Shown here: positions 16,248 to 24,626 of the stretch, one piece after another
Numbering within the stretch: position 1 is the first letter of the stretch
Layout: each line of letters begins with the position of its first letter
Source of the DNA: Sphingomonas sp. TREG-RG-20F-R18-01
Lineage (GTDB): Bacteria > Pseudomonadota > Alphaproteobacteria > Sphingomonadales > Sphingomonadaceae
Reading direction: 5' to 3'
DNA: 64,000 nt
Assembly: GCF_022662475.1 (NCBI RefSeq)
Contig: NZ_JAKNQQ010000003.1
Span: forward strand, 1-64,000
Notes under the pieces: model-generated
Seen by the model: only the letters and a program-made list of their open reading frames with translations
The model's database searches: none
What the model was told of the DNA's origin: nothing
Position numbers and translations under genes: made by a program

Positions 16248-17555
16248 CTAAGTCCGGATCCTGGCAAAGCACGCCCGCAGTTCCGCGGTAAACAGCGCCG
16301 GCTGCTCGAACGCGGCGAAATGGCCGCCCTTCGCTACGCGGTTCCAGTAGAAGAGCTTGGGATAGGTCCGTTCCCCCCAGATGCGTGGCGGCCGGTAGAT
16401 CTCTGCCGGAAAGATGCTGACCCCGACAGGGATATCGACCACCTGCCGCGCCGTCTGCTCCCCCGCGTCTTCCGCGTAGAGCCTTGCCGATGAGGCGCCG
16501 GTCCCCGTGATCCAGTACAGCATGATGTCGTCGAGCATCGCGTCGCGCGCAATTTCCGTTTCCGGGTTCCGGTTGCTGTCGCTCCAGTCGGTGAACTTCT
16601 CGTAGATCCACATCGCTTGCCCGACTGGAGAATCGACGAGGCCGTAGCCAAGTGTCTGCGGACGTGTTTCCTGGATGCTTCCATACCCCGTCATCGTGGC
16701 GAAAAACGTCTTGAGTTCGGCGATCGCCGCCTTCTCCTCGGCGTTGGGCGCGCCGTCGAGCGGTGGCGGCGAGAGGGTCGGCAGGTTGAGGTGGATCGCC
16801 GCCAGCCCCTCGGCCTTCTGCACGCCGAGCCACGTGGTGACATGCGCGCCCCAGTCGCCGCCCTGCGCGACCCAGCGCCCATAGCCGAGCCGCTTCATCA
16901 GCGTGCTCCAGGCGGTGGCGATCCGCGGTACGTCCCATCCTGTCCGGCGCGGCTTGTCCGAAAAGCCGTAGCCCGGCAACGACGGGATCACGACGTGAAA
17001 GGCATCCTCGGCGCGTCCGCCATGCGCCTCCGGATCGGTCAGCGGACCGATCACGTCGAGAAACTCGACGACCGAGCCCGGCCATCCATGCGTGAGGATG
17101 ATCGGCAGGGCGTTCGCGTGCTTTGAGCGGACATGGAGCAAATGGATCCCCAGGCCGTCGATCGCCGTCCGGAATTGCGGAAACGCGTTGAGCCTGCGTT
17201 CGAGCCGGCCCATGTCATACGCATCACGCCAATAGTCGACGAGGATCCGCGCCCGCTGCAATTGGACGCCTTGCGAACCGTCGGTCACGGTCTCCTTATC
17301 GGGCCAGCGGGTCATCGCAAGGCGTCGCCTGAGATCCGCTATCGCGGCGGGCGCGATGGCGACACGGAAAGGACTCACCTCCTCCGTAGCGGGCGGCAGG
17401 TCGACCCCGATCGAAGGCGAGATCGACCCATTCGCGGTTGCCCTGGCCGACGCAACGCCAAGCGCACCAAGGCCGGCCGCCGCCAGTAACAGCGTTCTGC
17501 GCAAGGGCGCGGGCGTGCGGCCGGTGCCGTCGTCGTTCGGAAGAAGCTCTTGCAT
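16248..17555 (-). CDS. Exported epoxide hydrolase, alpha/beta-hydrolase fold
   Basis: A 435-residue protein. The N-terminus (LRRTLLLAAAGLGALG) looks like an export signal. The microsomal-type epoxide-hydrolase N-domain follows at about 60-170 (VSPFRVAIAPAAIADLRRRL, RLNAFPQF). The hydrolase core has HGWPGS as oxyanion hole, the nucleophile Asp234 in QGGDWGA, and the likely catalytic His in GGHFAAFEQP. A TTG precedes the ATG, but ATG 17555 with AGGAAAA upstream is the better start. A strong ECF-type promoter lies upstream, an unexpected regulon partner for metal-peptide genes. Confidence 0.9.
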   Translation of the reverse strand: MQELLPNDDGTGRTPAPLRRTLLLAAAGLGALGVASARATANGSISPSIGVDLPPATEEVSPFRVAIAPAAIADLRRRLAMTRWPDKETVTDGSQGVQLQRARILVDYWRDAYDMGRLERRLNAFPQFRTAIDGLGIHLLHVRSKHANALPIILTHGWPGSVVEFLDVIGPLTDPEAHGGRAEDAFHVVIPSLPGYGFSDKPRRTGWDVPRIATAWSTLMKRLGYGRWVAQGGDWGAHVTTWLGVQKAEGLAAIHLNLPTLSPPPLDGAPNAEEKAAIAELKTFFATMTGYGSIQETRPQTLGYGLVDSPVGQAMWIYEKFTDWSDSNRNPETEIARDAMLDDIMLYWITGTGASSARLYAEDAGEQTARQVVDIPVGVSIFPAEIYRPPRIWGERTYPKLFYWNRVAKGGHFAAFEQPALFTAELRACFARIRT

Positions 17556-17609
17556 CAATTTTCCTGTTCGTGACGCTCGGCAACACGGACGGTCCGCACC
17601 CTGTCGATC

Positions 17610-17637
17610 ATTCGGACGGGGTGGGCGTTAGGTTACA
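17610..17637 (-). promoter_or_regulatory. ECF-type promoter for the epoxide hydrolase gene
   Basis: Minus strand: TGTAAC (17637-17632), 16 bases, CCGAAT (17615-17610). Both boxes are identical to those of the sigma operon promoter. Confidence 0.78.
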
Positions 17638-17824
17638 AGCGTTGGAGGGTTATGCGTTGGAGCGAAGCCTGGCAGACTCGTTGCATTAGTTCGGCAGTCA
17701 CTCCAGCAGCCTGGCAGATCGGCACGGCCGGTTCGAGCGCCGGGGCGGGGAAGGGGCGTGGCGTTCGCGGCGCCATTCTCTGGCGACCGGCATCGCAGAA
17801 TTGTGCCCGACCCCATTCTGTCAT

Positions 17825-17842
17825 ATATAGCGAATGGTATAG
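17825..17842. promoter_or_regulatory. Candidate TetR operator, copy 1
   Basis: ATATAGCGAATGGTATAG, 18 bases upstream of ATG 17860. It matches 15 of 18 bases of the reverse complement of 21220-21237, in front of the cupin gene cluster. Confidence 0.6.
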
Positions 17843-17859
17843 AACCATGGACTGAATTA

Positions 17860-18477
17860 ATGGGCCGCCCACGCGAATTTGAAATTGACGACGCGATCGA
17901 CAAGGCAACATCCCTCTTCTGGCGCAACGGCTACGAGGGGACTTCGCTGAGCGACTTGACGAAAACGATCGGAATCTCTCCGCCAAGTTTCTACTTCGCT
18001 TTTGGCAGCAAGGAAGCATTGTTCAAGACGGTCATCGAGCGATACTTCGTCGAACAGAATAAGATCGCTGAGGCGGCTTTGCGGGAGCCGACGGCGCGTG
18101 CCGTCGCGACGCACTTTCTTTACGGGTACGCCGATGTGCTTACCGACTCACGGCATGCGCCGGGCTGCCTCGCTATGAATAGCTCGCTTCCCTCTGCGGC
18201 CGGCGCGCCCCTGCGGGAATGGCTGGCCGGATTTCGCGAGCAGATGCGGAAGCGGCTCCGGGATCGCTTCGCCGAAGCGCACGAAGTCGAGCGGTTTCCC
18301 CCGGGAATGGACGCCGACGCGCTATCGCGCCTCATGCTGATCCTCGCTTGGGGGATGGCGGTCGAAGCCCAGTCCGGGGCAACGCGGACGGACTTGCGAC
18401 GGGCGATCGGGCTCGCGTTGCCGGTTTGGCCTGATGCCGACCCTTCTGACGCCTCACGCGAGGTCACCGGGCGCTAA
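17860..18477 (+). CDS. TetR-family transcriptional regulator (YxaF-like)
   Basis: A 205-residue TetR protein. It begins MGRPREFEIDDAIDKATSLF, continues through GYEGTSLSDLTKTIGISPPS and FYFAFGSKEALFKTVIE, and carries a PGCLAMNS motif in the ligand domain. It is a paralogue of the TetR at 14683. The frame is open from 17758; ATG 17860 starts exactly at the family N-terminus. Matching operator-like sites upstream of itself and at 21220-21237 suggest that it represses the convergently placed SnoaL-SDR-CMD-cupin cluster (18526-21111). Confidence 0.88.
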   Translation: MGRPREFEIDDAIDKATSLFWRNGYEGTSLSDLTKTIGISPPSFYFAFGSKEALFKTVIERYFVEQNKIAEAALREPTARAVATHFLYGYADVLTDSRHAPGCLAMNSSLPSAAGAPLREWLAGFREQMRKRLRDRFAEAHEVERFPPGMDADALSRLMLILAWGMAVEAQSGATRTDLRRAIGLALPVWPDADPSDASREVTGR

Positions 18478-18525
18478 GCGGCGGGTCGAACGTTCGCGTT
18501 CAACGCGCTGCTCGGCCATGACCCG

Positions 18526-19011
18526 TCACTCGTGGCCCGTGAAGAACTCCGCCGCGATCTTCCATTGGCCGCCGACCTTGACCAGCTGCATTGTCTTCCA
18601 GCCCCAGATTTGCTCTTTCGCCGTGCTGTTCACGAAGACGAGTGAAACCTGGGCGAGCTCGCCGTCCTGCGCGATGTGAACATCCTGAAATCGCTGGATG
18701 AAAGGCTCCCCGTCGAACACGCCTTTGCGAAAGTCTTCGTATCGGGCCGTATCCACAAGCGCGCTCCCGGCGTGTTGAGCAACCGGGATGCCGGAGAAGG
18801 GGACCGCCTTGTTGAGAAGCAGCGTCTCAAAGAGCGCTTGGTTCTTCGTCGATACCGCCTTGGTATAGGTCTTGAGCACCGCCTCGATCGCTCGCCGATC
18901 GGCGCCGCGGCTCTCGAAGGTCGTCGGCACGGGCGTACGGTAGGATGCCGCCACGAGCGGGGCTGCCGATAGCGTTGCCGCTGCGGCGGCCCATAGAACC
19001 TTGATCATCAT
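18526..19011 (-). CDS. Secreted SnoaL-like / NTF2-fold protein
   Basis: A 161-residue protein with a signal peptide ending near PLVAAS. An NTF2/SnoaL-type cone fold follows: AIEAVLKTYTKAVSTKNQAL, a central hydrophobic stretch, and the family-typical end GQWKIAAEFFTGHE. Two adjacent ATGs (19011, 19008) are possible starts. It is the last gene of the four-gene minus-strand cluster. The reaction is unknown; relatives are often called putative lumazine-binding or DUF4440-like. Confidence 0.78.
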   Translation of the reverse strand: MMIKVLWAAAAATLSAAPLVAASYRTPVPTTFESRGADRRAIEAVLKTYTKAVSTKNQALFETLLLNKAVPFSGIPVAQHAGSALVDTARYEDFRKGVFDGEPFIQRFQDVHIAQDGELAQVSLVFVNSTAKEQIWGWKTMQLVKVGGQWKIAAEFFTGHE

Positions 19012-19059
19012 TCCCGGATGCTCTCCTGTCTGGCGCGGAACCGCGAGCGCCTTCCTGGC

Positions 19060-19806
19060 CTAGACCGCCGTCAGGCCGCCGTCGACCGGAAGGTCGATGC
19101 CGGTAACGTAGCTGCTCAGGTCCGAGGCGAGGAACAGCGCCGCCGACGCGACCTCTTCCGGGCGTCCCGGGCGGCCCAGCGGAATCGTCGCGGTCATCTG
19201 CTTCCTGGCTTCGGCAGCGCCTTCCTTGGACGGGAACTGGCCCTCGAACATCGGCGTCTCGACCGGACCGGGGCTCAGCACGTTGGTCCTGATCTTCCGA
19301 TCCTTGAATTCGCTGGTCCAGGTCCGGGCCAACGACCGCAGCGCCGCCTTGCTGGCGCTGTAGGTGCTGCGGCCGGGCAAGCCCATGGTCTTGCCCGCGG
19401 ATGCCACGAGGATGATCGACGCCCCGTCGTTCAAGTAAGGCAGAGCCTTTTGCACCGTGAAATACGTCCCGCGCGCGTTGGCGTTGAACGTCGCGTCAAA
19501 ATGCTCGGGCGTGACGGCGACGGTCAGGACCTTTTCGACAAAGGCCGCAGCCGCGAAGATCACGTCGATCTTGCCCTTTCTTGCGACGATCTCATAGAGA
19601 TGGTCGAGGTCCTCGAGCTTCGAGATGTCGGCTTGAACGGCAGTGACGTTCCTGCCGATGTCAACCACGGCTTGGTCGAGCTCGGCCTGGCGGCGACCCA
19701 CGATGAAGACATACGCGCCCTCTTCGACGAACCGCTTGGCGGTCGCGAGGCCGATGCCGCTGCTGCCGCCGGTCACGACGGCGATCTTGGCGTCCAATAG
19801 CAACAT
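19060..19806 (-). CDS. Short-chain dehydrogenase/reductase
   Basis: A 248-residue SDR. Signatures are TGGSSGIG at residues 12-19, an atypical AAAA where most SDRs have NNAG, the catalytic YSASKAAL, and SPGPVETPM. The start is ATG 19806 with GAGGAAAA upstream; the longer open frame to 20001 belongs to the gap before the CMD-type gene. It most resembles glucose/oxoacyl-type NAD(P) oxidoreductases induced by TetR regulators. It belongs to the 18526-21111 cluster. Confidence 0.9.
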   Translation of the reverse strand: MLLLDAKIAVVTGGSSGIGLATAKRFVEEGAYVFIVGRRQAELDQAVVDIGRNVTAVQADISKLEDLDHLYEIVARKGKIDVIFAAAAFVEKVLTVAVTPEHFDATFNANARGTYFTVQKALPYLNDGASIILVASAGKTMGLPGRSTYSASKAALRSLARTWTSEFKDRKIRTNVLSPGPVETPMFEGQFPSKEGAAEARKQMTATIPLGRPGRPEEVASAALFLASDLSSYVTGIDLPVDGGLTAV

Positions 19807-19889
19807 GTCGTTTTCCTCTTCGTTGGACGCGACGCCCGGGGAGTGTCTCACCGACCAGAGCTTTGGCTCTGGTCGCCGTTTTTCCAGGA

Positions 19890-20543
19890 TTACTTTTGGC
19901 GTGGGTCGCTTTGCCTCACCGCCAACCCGGCAGGATTGCTCGTTGTCACCGTGCTGACCTTGTCGCTGCTTTCCAGCGGGACACGATTGCCGTTGAGACA
20001 CAGCGCCATCAAAACGAAGACCGAGATCGACAGGATATATTTGCGGGTCGAAACCTCACCAAATGTAGACAGCAGTTCGCTCAGCGTGTCGTCGGTGAGC
20101 GTCTTGGCGCCGGTCAACTCGTCGCACGCGCGGCACAGCAGAATATAATCCTGCCCGACGCCGGCGACTGGCCCATCCGAGGCGAAGGCGGCGATCTCGT
20201 CTTCGCTGAGCCCTACGTTACGGCCGATCGACGCGTGGATCTGCCACTCATAGGGGGCGTCGCAATCCTTGGCGACGCGCATCATGCACGCCTGCCGGTG
20301 CTTCGGGTCGATGCCTTCGGGACCGAAGATCGCGTTGACCGTATCGATCACGCCCGCGAAGTGCGCGCCCGTTCCGGCGAACATCTTGACGACGTTGAGC
20401 GTCGTGTCGGGCTGATAGGCGCTGCCGTAATACGCCTCGATAACCGGCCTGATGACGTCGTCGTCCGGCAGCGGCACTGCCACTGCCGCCGCATAGCGTG
20501 TCGGAAAGGTCATTGCCGATGTCCTCGTTTCGATCTGTTCCAT
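19890..20543 (-). CDS. Carboxymuconolactone decarboxylase-like (AhpD-fold) protein
   Basis: About 207-217 residues. The fold is recognised from the helical middle part (CMMRVAKDCDAPYEWQIHAS, NVGLSEDEIAAF), typical of CMD-family proteins. The usual CxxC is not obvious, so a peroxidase-type activity is uncertain. ATG 20543 has a weak ribosome site. ATG 20513 has GAGGA eight bases upstream and may be the true start. The C-terminal ~30 residues are hydrophilic with no family match. Confidence 0.72.
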   Translation of the reverse strand: MEQIETRTSAMTFPTRYAAAVAVPLPDDDVIRPVIEAYYGSAYQPDTTLNVVKMFAGTGAHFAGVIDTVNAIFGPEGIDPKHRQACMMRVAKDCDAPYEWQIHASIGRNVGLSEDEIAAFASDGPVAGVGQDYILLCRACDELTGAKTLTDDTLSELLSTFGEVSTRKYILSISVFVLMALCLNGNRVPLESSDKVSTVTTSNPAGLAVRQSDPRQK

Positions 20544-20580
20544 GGTGGTTCCGCGTTCCCGGTCTGAGTGTCCCGGTCGC

Positions 20581-21111
20581 CTAGGCAGCCATTCTCTCGG
20601 CGCCGAAGACGACCATGAGGATCACGCAAGGGTCGTCCGAGCGGTTGTGGAATTCGTGAAAGGCGCCATTCTGCACGAAGAAGTCGCCTTCTTTGGCTGT
20701 GGTTGTGTGGACTTGGCCGTCTTCGCCCGGGTAGGCGATCTCTACTTCGCCCTTGAGCACGACCGCGAGATCGATGGTGTCGGTCCGGTGCATCGCACCA
20801 CCATGCGCGCTTTGGGCCATGCCCCCGCCGGTGCCGAAGTCGATCTTCGACATCAGGCTGTCGAGATCCGTCGCGCCGGCCTTCTCGGGGGGGACGACCT
20901 GGAGATCGACCCGGACCGAGTCTTTCGGCCCGAAGATTCCCATTCGCTCGTACGCGCCCAGCACTTGCTCCGGTGTCAGGGGCAAGTGAGGGATTGTGTC
21001 GAACCCCCAGATGTTCGTCACCCGATCGGCCGTTTCGGTATCGAGCATCTCGTCGACTTGCATGACGACGCCCGTCTTGCCCTCGGCGCTTACGATCCTG
21101 CGCATCTTCAT
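20581..21111 (-). CDS. Cupin-domain protein
   Basis: A 176-residue protein whose C-terminal half is a cupin barrel: HRTDTIDLAVVLKGEVEIAY with the first metal-ligand region, then GDFFVQNGAFHEFHN with the second. The N-terminal half is unassigned. ATG 21111 has GGAGA upstream; the frame is open to 21213. It is the first gene of the TetR-linked cluster with the CMD-like, SDR and SnoaL-like genes. The set resembles a small-molecule catabolic or detoxification operon with unknown substrate. Confidence 0.82.
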   Translation of the reverse strand: MKMRRIVSAEGKTGVVMQVDEMLDTETADRVTNIWGFDTIPHLPLTPEQVLGAYERMGIFGPKDSVRVDLQVVPPEKAGATDLDSLMSKIDFGTGGGMAQSAHGGAMHRTDTIDLAVVLKGEVEIAYPGEDGQVHTTTAKEGDFFVQNGAFHEFHNRSDDPCVILMVVFGAERMAA

Positions 21112-21431
21112 CTCGTTGTCTCCTTTGACAAATGATTTGGCCATGCGCGTGACGGCGGTGGGCTCGATACCCAACGTTGCGCGGAACACCGCCCTCGCGC
21201 ACGATTGCCGCAAGGCCTTCTATATCGTTCGCTATAGAACCTTCGTTTGCTTGGTCAATGATTTTGTACTCATCGCTATAGTATCTTCACCGCCGATACT
21301 GTAATGCGCACTATATCGACCGGATGCTCTCGATCGCCCGGCACGATGCCGTCGCGCGATTTATCCGTTGGCCGCGCTGCCGCCGCCGCGGCGCCGGCGC
21401 CGATATCGGCATCGGTAATGAGGAGCTTTTG
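21112..21431. other. Regulatory intergenic region with TATAG-type sites
   Basis: No gene is supported. It carries the candidate operator 21220-21237, a half-site CGCTATAG at about 21274-21281, and CTATATCG at 21311-21318, all sharing the TATAG/CTATA core. The region is locally AT-rich, as expected for a promoter. Confidence 0.5.
21220..21237. promoter_or_regulatory. Candidate TetR operator, copy 2
   Basis: CTATATCGTTCGCTATAG, a dyad with 7 of 9 positions symmetric. Its reverse complement matches the TetR-proximal site 17825-17842 at 15 of 18 positions. It lies ~110 bases upstream of the cupin gene start. Confidence 0.6.
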
Positions 21432-21665
21432 ATGATGGATACGGCCAGCCATTCCGCCCCAGGGCAGGGGAAAGTCCGCCGCGCCTTCACAGCGGTTGGC
21501 GCCTTCCTGACCTCGCTGGATTACACCAGCTTCGGCTACACCCTCGAGCGCATCGAACGTCTGGAACGGGAGGTGGCACGATTGAGGCGCGAGCTCGGAC
21601 GCGGTGGGCAATGCGATGCAGTCGAGGATGCGGACAGTGCCAGCGCCACCGCGCTCGAGCATTAA
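21432..21665 (+). CDS. Small hypothetical protein with C-terminal coiled coil
   Basis: A 77-residue ORF starting at ATG 21432 (or ATG 21435), with a good GAGGAG ribosome site. It contains one short heptad region, LERIERLEREVARLRREL. Downstream of its stop a different frame (about 21640-21780) reads sensibly as VFVIKAVADLNEMVAEVGMA, so a frameshifted longer gene cannot be excluded. No family is recognised. Confidence 0.5.
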   Translation: MMDTASHSAPGQGKVRRAFTAVGAFLTSLDYTSFGYTLERIERLEREVARLRRELGRGGQCDAVEDADSASATALEH

Positions 21666-22043
21666 GGCATCGGTTGGCGCGTTTGACGAGGCCGACGCCG
21701 CAATTTCCGTTTCCCAGGTCTTCGTCATCAAGGCTGTCGCCGACCTCAACGAGATGGTCGCTGAAGTCGGCATGGCATGACACGCGATCACGATAGCGCC
21801 CTTCGGGTTAACGCCAGTCGCGTCCGGCAACTCTTTCATCGTACGGTCCGATGCACCCGCAGCGTCGCGTCTCCGCTTCGGGAGGCGATCGCCAAGGCAA
21901 GGTCGAGGCTTCGCGCGGAAGGGCGTTGAAGGTTTCAGCCCGCCTTTATACTAGCACCCGCATCGGGTCCCTCAATCGCCGTGCGCTCGGCAAACGCGGC
22001 TTGCTGCCCGTATCAAGGTCAATCGTCGGGGTATCGAGGTGCA
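21666..22043. other. Intergenic region before rlmJ
   Basis: A 378-base gap. Only the short open stretch mentioned for the preceding small ORF was noticed (ending TGA at about 21780). No promoter, repeat or RNA structure stood out in the remainder. Confidence 0.5.
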
Positions 22044-22877
22044 ATGAATTATCGCCATTCTTTCCATGCCGGCAATAGCGCCGACGTCGTGAAGCACAGC
22101 CTGCTGATCGCCCTCGTGCGGTCCTTGCAGCAGAAACCGGGCGCGCTGACCCTGATCGATACCCATGCCGGCTGCGGGCTGTATGACCTCGACGGCGCGG
22201 AGGCCCAACGCACCGGCGAGTCCGCGCAGGGCGTGTCGCGGGTCTTTGCCGACCCGAACCCCTTGCTGAACGACTACCGCGCCGCCGTGCAGGCGGTGAA
22301 CGTCGGACCCGAGCCGCACGTCTATCCGGGCTCGCCGCGGGTCCTGGCGCAGCTTCTCCGCCCGCAGGACTTCCTGGTCCTGAACGAAAAGCATCCGGAG
22401 GACGCCTATACCTTGCGCGGCGTGATGCGCGGCACACCCGCGGCCGTGCACGAGCGCGACGCCTACGAGCTTTGGCTGGCCATGTTGCCGCCCCGAACCG
22501 CGCGCGGCGTGGTGGTGGTCGACCCGCCGTTCGAGCAGACGGATGAACGTGACCGGATCACGGCCACCCTTGCGGCTGCTCACCGCAAATGGGCGCATGG
22601 CGTGACGGTGATCTGGTATCCGCTGAAAGATCGCGCCACGCATTCACGGTGGAACGAGCAGTTACGCAAGCTCGGCATCCCGAAGGTGCTGCGCGTTGAG
22701 CACTGGCTGTACGATAGCGATCAGGCCGGTATCTACAATGGCGCGGGCCTTTACATCGTCAACCCGCCCTATGCCTTCACGCAGGCTCTGCCGCCGCTGC
22801 TGGAAGCCTTGCGCGCCGTGCTGGCGCCGGACGGCCACAACGGCGAGATCACGGCCGATTGGCTGGGCGATCATTGA
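22044..22877 (+). CDS. rlmJ: 23S rRNA (adenine2030-N6)-methyltransferase RlmJ
   Basis: A 277-residue RlmJ-family enzyme that methylates A2030 of 23S rRNA using S-adenosylmethionine. Landmarks are the start MNYRHSFHAGNSADVVKHS, LIDTHAGCGLYDL, the catalytic motif VVVDPPFEQ, and WYPLKDR near the C-terminus. Length is normal. ATG 22044 is chosen because the RlmJ N-terminus starts exactly there. Confidence 0.95.
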   Translation: MNYRHSFHAGNSADVVKHSLLIALVRSLQQKPGALTLIDTHAGCGLYDLDGAEAQRTGESAQGVSRVFADPNPLLNDYRAAVQAVNVGPEPHVYPGSPRVLAQLLRPQDFLVLNEKHPEDAYTLRGVMRGTPAAVHERDAYELWLAMLPPRTARGVVVVDPPFEQTDERDRITATLAAAHRKWAHGVTVIWYPLKDRATHSRWNEQLRKLGIPKVLRVEHWLYDSDQAGIYNGAGLYIVNPPYAFTQALPPLLEALRAVLAPDGHNGEITADWLGDH

Positions 22878-22973
22878 AGACCCGCACGGTCGCTGAACCC
22901 CGGGCGCCACACGATCCAGTCCAGCAACCAGCCGCGGCGCTGATTGGTGCAGTCTCGCTGGAGCGCGAACCCG

Positions 22974-23870
22974 CTAGATCCTGGACCGCAGCCGCGTCGC
23001 CGCGAAATCCAGGAAACTGCGCATCTTGAGCGGCATCCGGCCATGGCTCACATGGATCAGGGAGATCGGGAGCGGTTCGGGCTCAAAATCCTCCAGAATG
23101 AGCCGAAGATCACCGCGGCCGATCGCTTCGGCCGCCTGATAGTGAAGGACCCGCGTGGCACCGATCCCGGCGATCGCGGCGTCGACCGCGGCTTCGGCGG
23201 TGGTGACCGACAGCCGCACGGTGACGGGCACGTCGCGGGTGCCTGCGGGTCGCAGCGTTGGGAAGCGCCAGTGGGGCGTCGGTGTGACTAGCTCGAAACT
23301 GACGCAGGGAATCTGCGACAGTTGCGCGGGTGGATCGGGCGTGCCGTGGTCGGCAAGCAAAGTCGGACTTGCGCAGATCACCGTGCGCATCGTCCCGACC
23401 CGCGTCGCGACCAGCGAACTGTCGGGCAGGGTTCCGATCCGCACCGCCATGTCGACATGGTCGTCGACCAGATGTGCGTTGCGGTCGGAGAGCATCAGGC
23501 GGATCGTGATCTCCGGAAAGGTCGCGAGGAATTCGGTGACGACGGGAAGGACATGCAACCGTCCGAACAGGATCGGCGCGGTCAGGACGAGCTCGCCCTT
23601 CGGGGTGGTGAACTCGCCGGCGGCGATCCGCTCGGCTTCCTCGACCTGTTCGAGGATGCGCCGTGCGGCGGCGACATAAGCGATGCCCGCTTCGGTAAGA
23701 CTGAGCTTGCGCGTCGTGCGGATCAGGAGGCGTGTGCCCAGTGCGGCCTCGAGCTCCGATATCTTGCGACTGAGCGTCGGGAGCGGCACGCGCAGCGCGC
23801 GCCCCGCCGCCGACAGGCTGCCCCGATCGACCGTCAGCACCAGCATGGACATTGCCTCGAGGCGATCCAT
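22974..23870 (-). CDS. LysR-family transcriptional regulator
   Basis: A 298-residue LysR protein of the AaeR/DmlR-like group. The N-terminal helix-turn-helix reads LTVDRGSLSAAGRALRVPLP, followed by SRKISELEAALGTRLLIRTT. The effector domain starts near residue 90 with GELVLTAPILFGRLHV. It is divergent from the AhpD-like gene 150 bases away. The perfect palindrome at 23911-23925 in that gap is its likely operator. Confidence 0.92.
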   Translation of the reverse strand: MDRLEAMSMLVLTVDRGSLSAAGRALRVPLPTLSRKISELEAALGTRLLIRTTRKLSLTEAGIAYVAAARRILEQVEEAERIAAGEFTTPKGELVLTAPILFGRLHVLPVVTEFLATFPEITIRLMLSDRNAHLVDDHVDMAVRIGTLPDSSLVATRVGTMRTVICASPTLLADHGTPDPPAQLSQIPCVSFELVTPTPHWRFPTLRPAGTRDVPVTVRLSVTTAEAAVDAAIAGIGATRVLHYQAAEAIGRGDLRLILEDFEPEPLPISLIHVSHGRMPLKMRSFLDFAATRLRSRI

Positions 23871-23910
23871 CGAACCTCCCGTTCGTCCGCACGCCTTATC
23901 CTACCGACTA

Positions 23911-23925
23911 TTCCATTAAATGGAA
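23911..23925. promoter_or_regulatory. Candidate LysR operator palindrome
   Basis: TTCCATTAAATGGAA, a perfect 15-base palindrome (7-base arms around a central A) between the divergent LysR and AhpD-like genes. It fits the T-N11-A rule for LysR boxes. Confidence 0.6.
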
Positions 23926-24022
23926 GGATGCTTCTCGTGCTTGCCCAATTATGCTGGCGGATAGGAAAGGCCATCTTCCCGTCACCGAACCGCTTTCGGT
24001 TCGAGCCGACAGGAGACGAACC

Positions 24023-24568
24023 ATGACCCGCATCACCATTCCCGCCCGTGACGAAGCACCCGAAGCATCCAATCCGCTGCTCGACGCAGTCCATGCCCAG
24101 CTCGGCGTTGTGCCCAACCTGTTCCGCCTGATCGCGAAGAGCCCCGCCGCGCTGACCGCCTATCTCGGCTTCAACGGCGCGCTGGCCAAGGCGCTCGACG
24201 TCAGGACGCGCGAGCGGATCGCGATCGCGGTCGCGCAGGTCAACGGGTGTGACTATTGCCTGTCCGCGCACACCTATCTCGGCCTCAACCTTGCGAAGAT
24301 CAGCTCTGCAGAGATCGCGCTCAACCGCAACGGGCATTCGGGCGACCCGAAGGCTGACGCAGCGGTCGCGTTCGCCGCCAAGGTTGCGCAGGAGCGGGGC
24401 CATGTCAGCGATGCGGACGTCTCCGCGGTCAAGCTGGCCGGTTACACCGAGGCGCAAATCGTCGAGATCGTCGCGCTCGTCGCCGACAACGTCTTCACCA
24501 ACTTCCTCAACGAAGTCGCGAAGACCGAGATCGACTTCCCGGTGGTGCACAGCGCGGAAGCGGCGTGA
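24023..24568 (+). CDS. AhpD-like carboxymuconolactone decarboxylase family protein
   Basis: A 181-residue peroxidase-related protein. The redox motif CDYCLSAH (CxxC plus His) lies at about residues 74-81, and the alpha-helical fold is typical (ALTAYLGFNGALAKALDVRT). Such proteins act as alkylhydroperoxidase-type reductants. ATG 24023 with AGGAGA upstream is the start. It heads a three-gene operon with the PNPOx-like and DUF1348 genes, under likely LysR control. Confidence 0.88.
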   Translation: MTRITIPARDEAPEASNPLLDAVHAQLGVVPNLFRLIAKSPAALTAYLGFNGALAKALDVRTRERIAIAVAQVNGCDYCLSAHTYLGLNLAKISSAEIALNRNGHSGDPKADAAVAFAAKVAQERGHVSDADVSAVKLAGYTEAQIVEIVALVADNVFTNFLNEVAKTEIDFPVVHSAEAA

Positions 24569-24626
24569 TGCCCGGCGGGCCGGGGCAATTCCGCTCCGGC
24601 CCGTCGTCCACGGGGAAGGATCGGAC

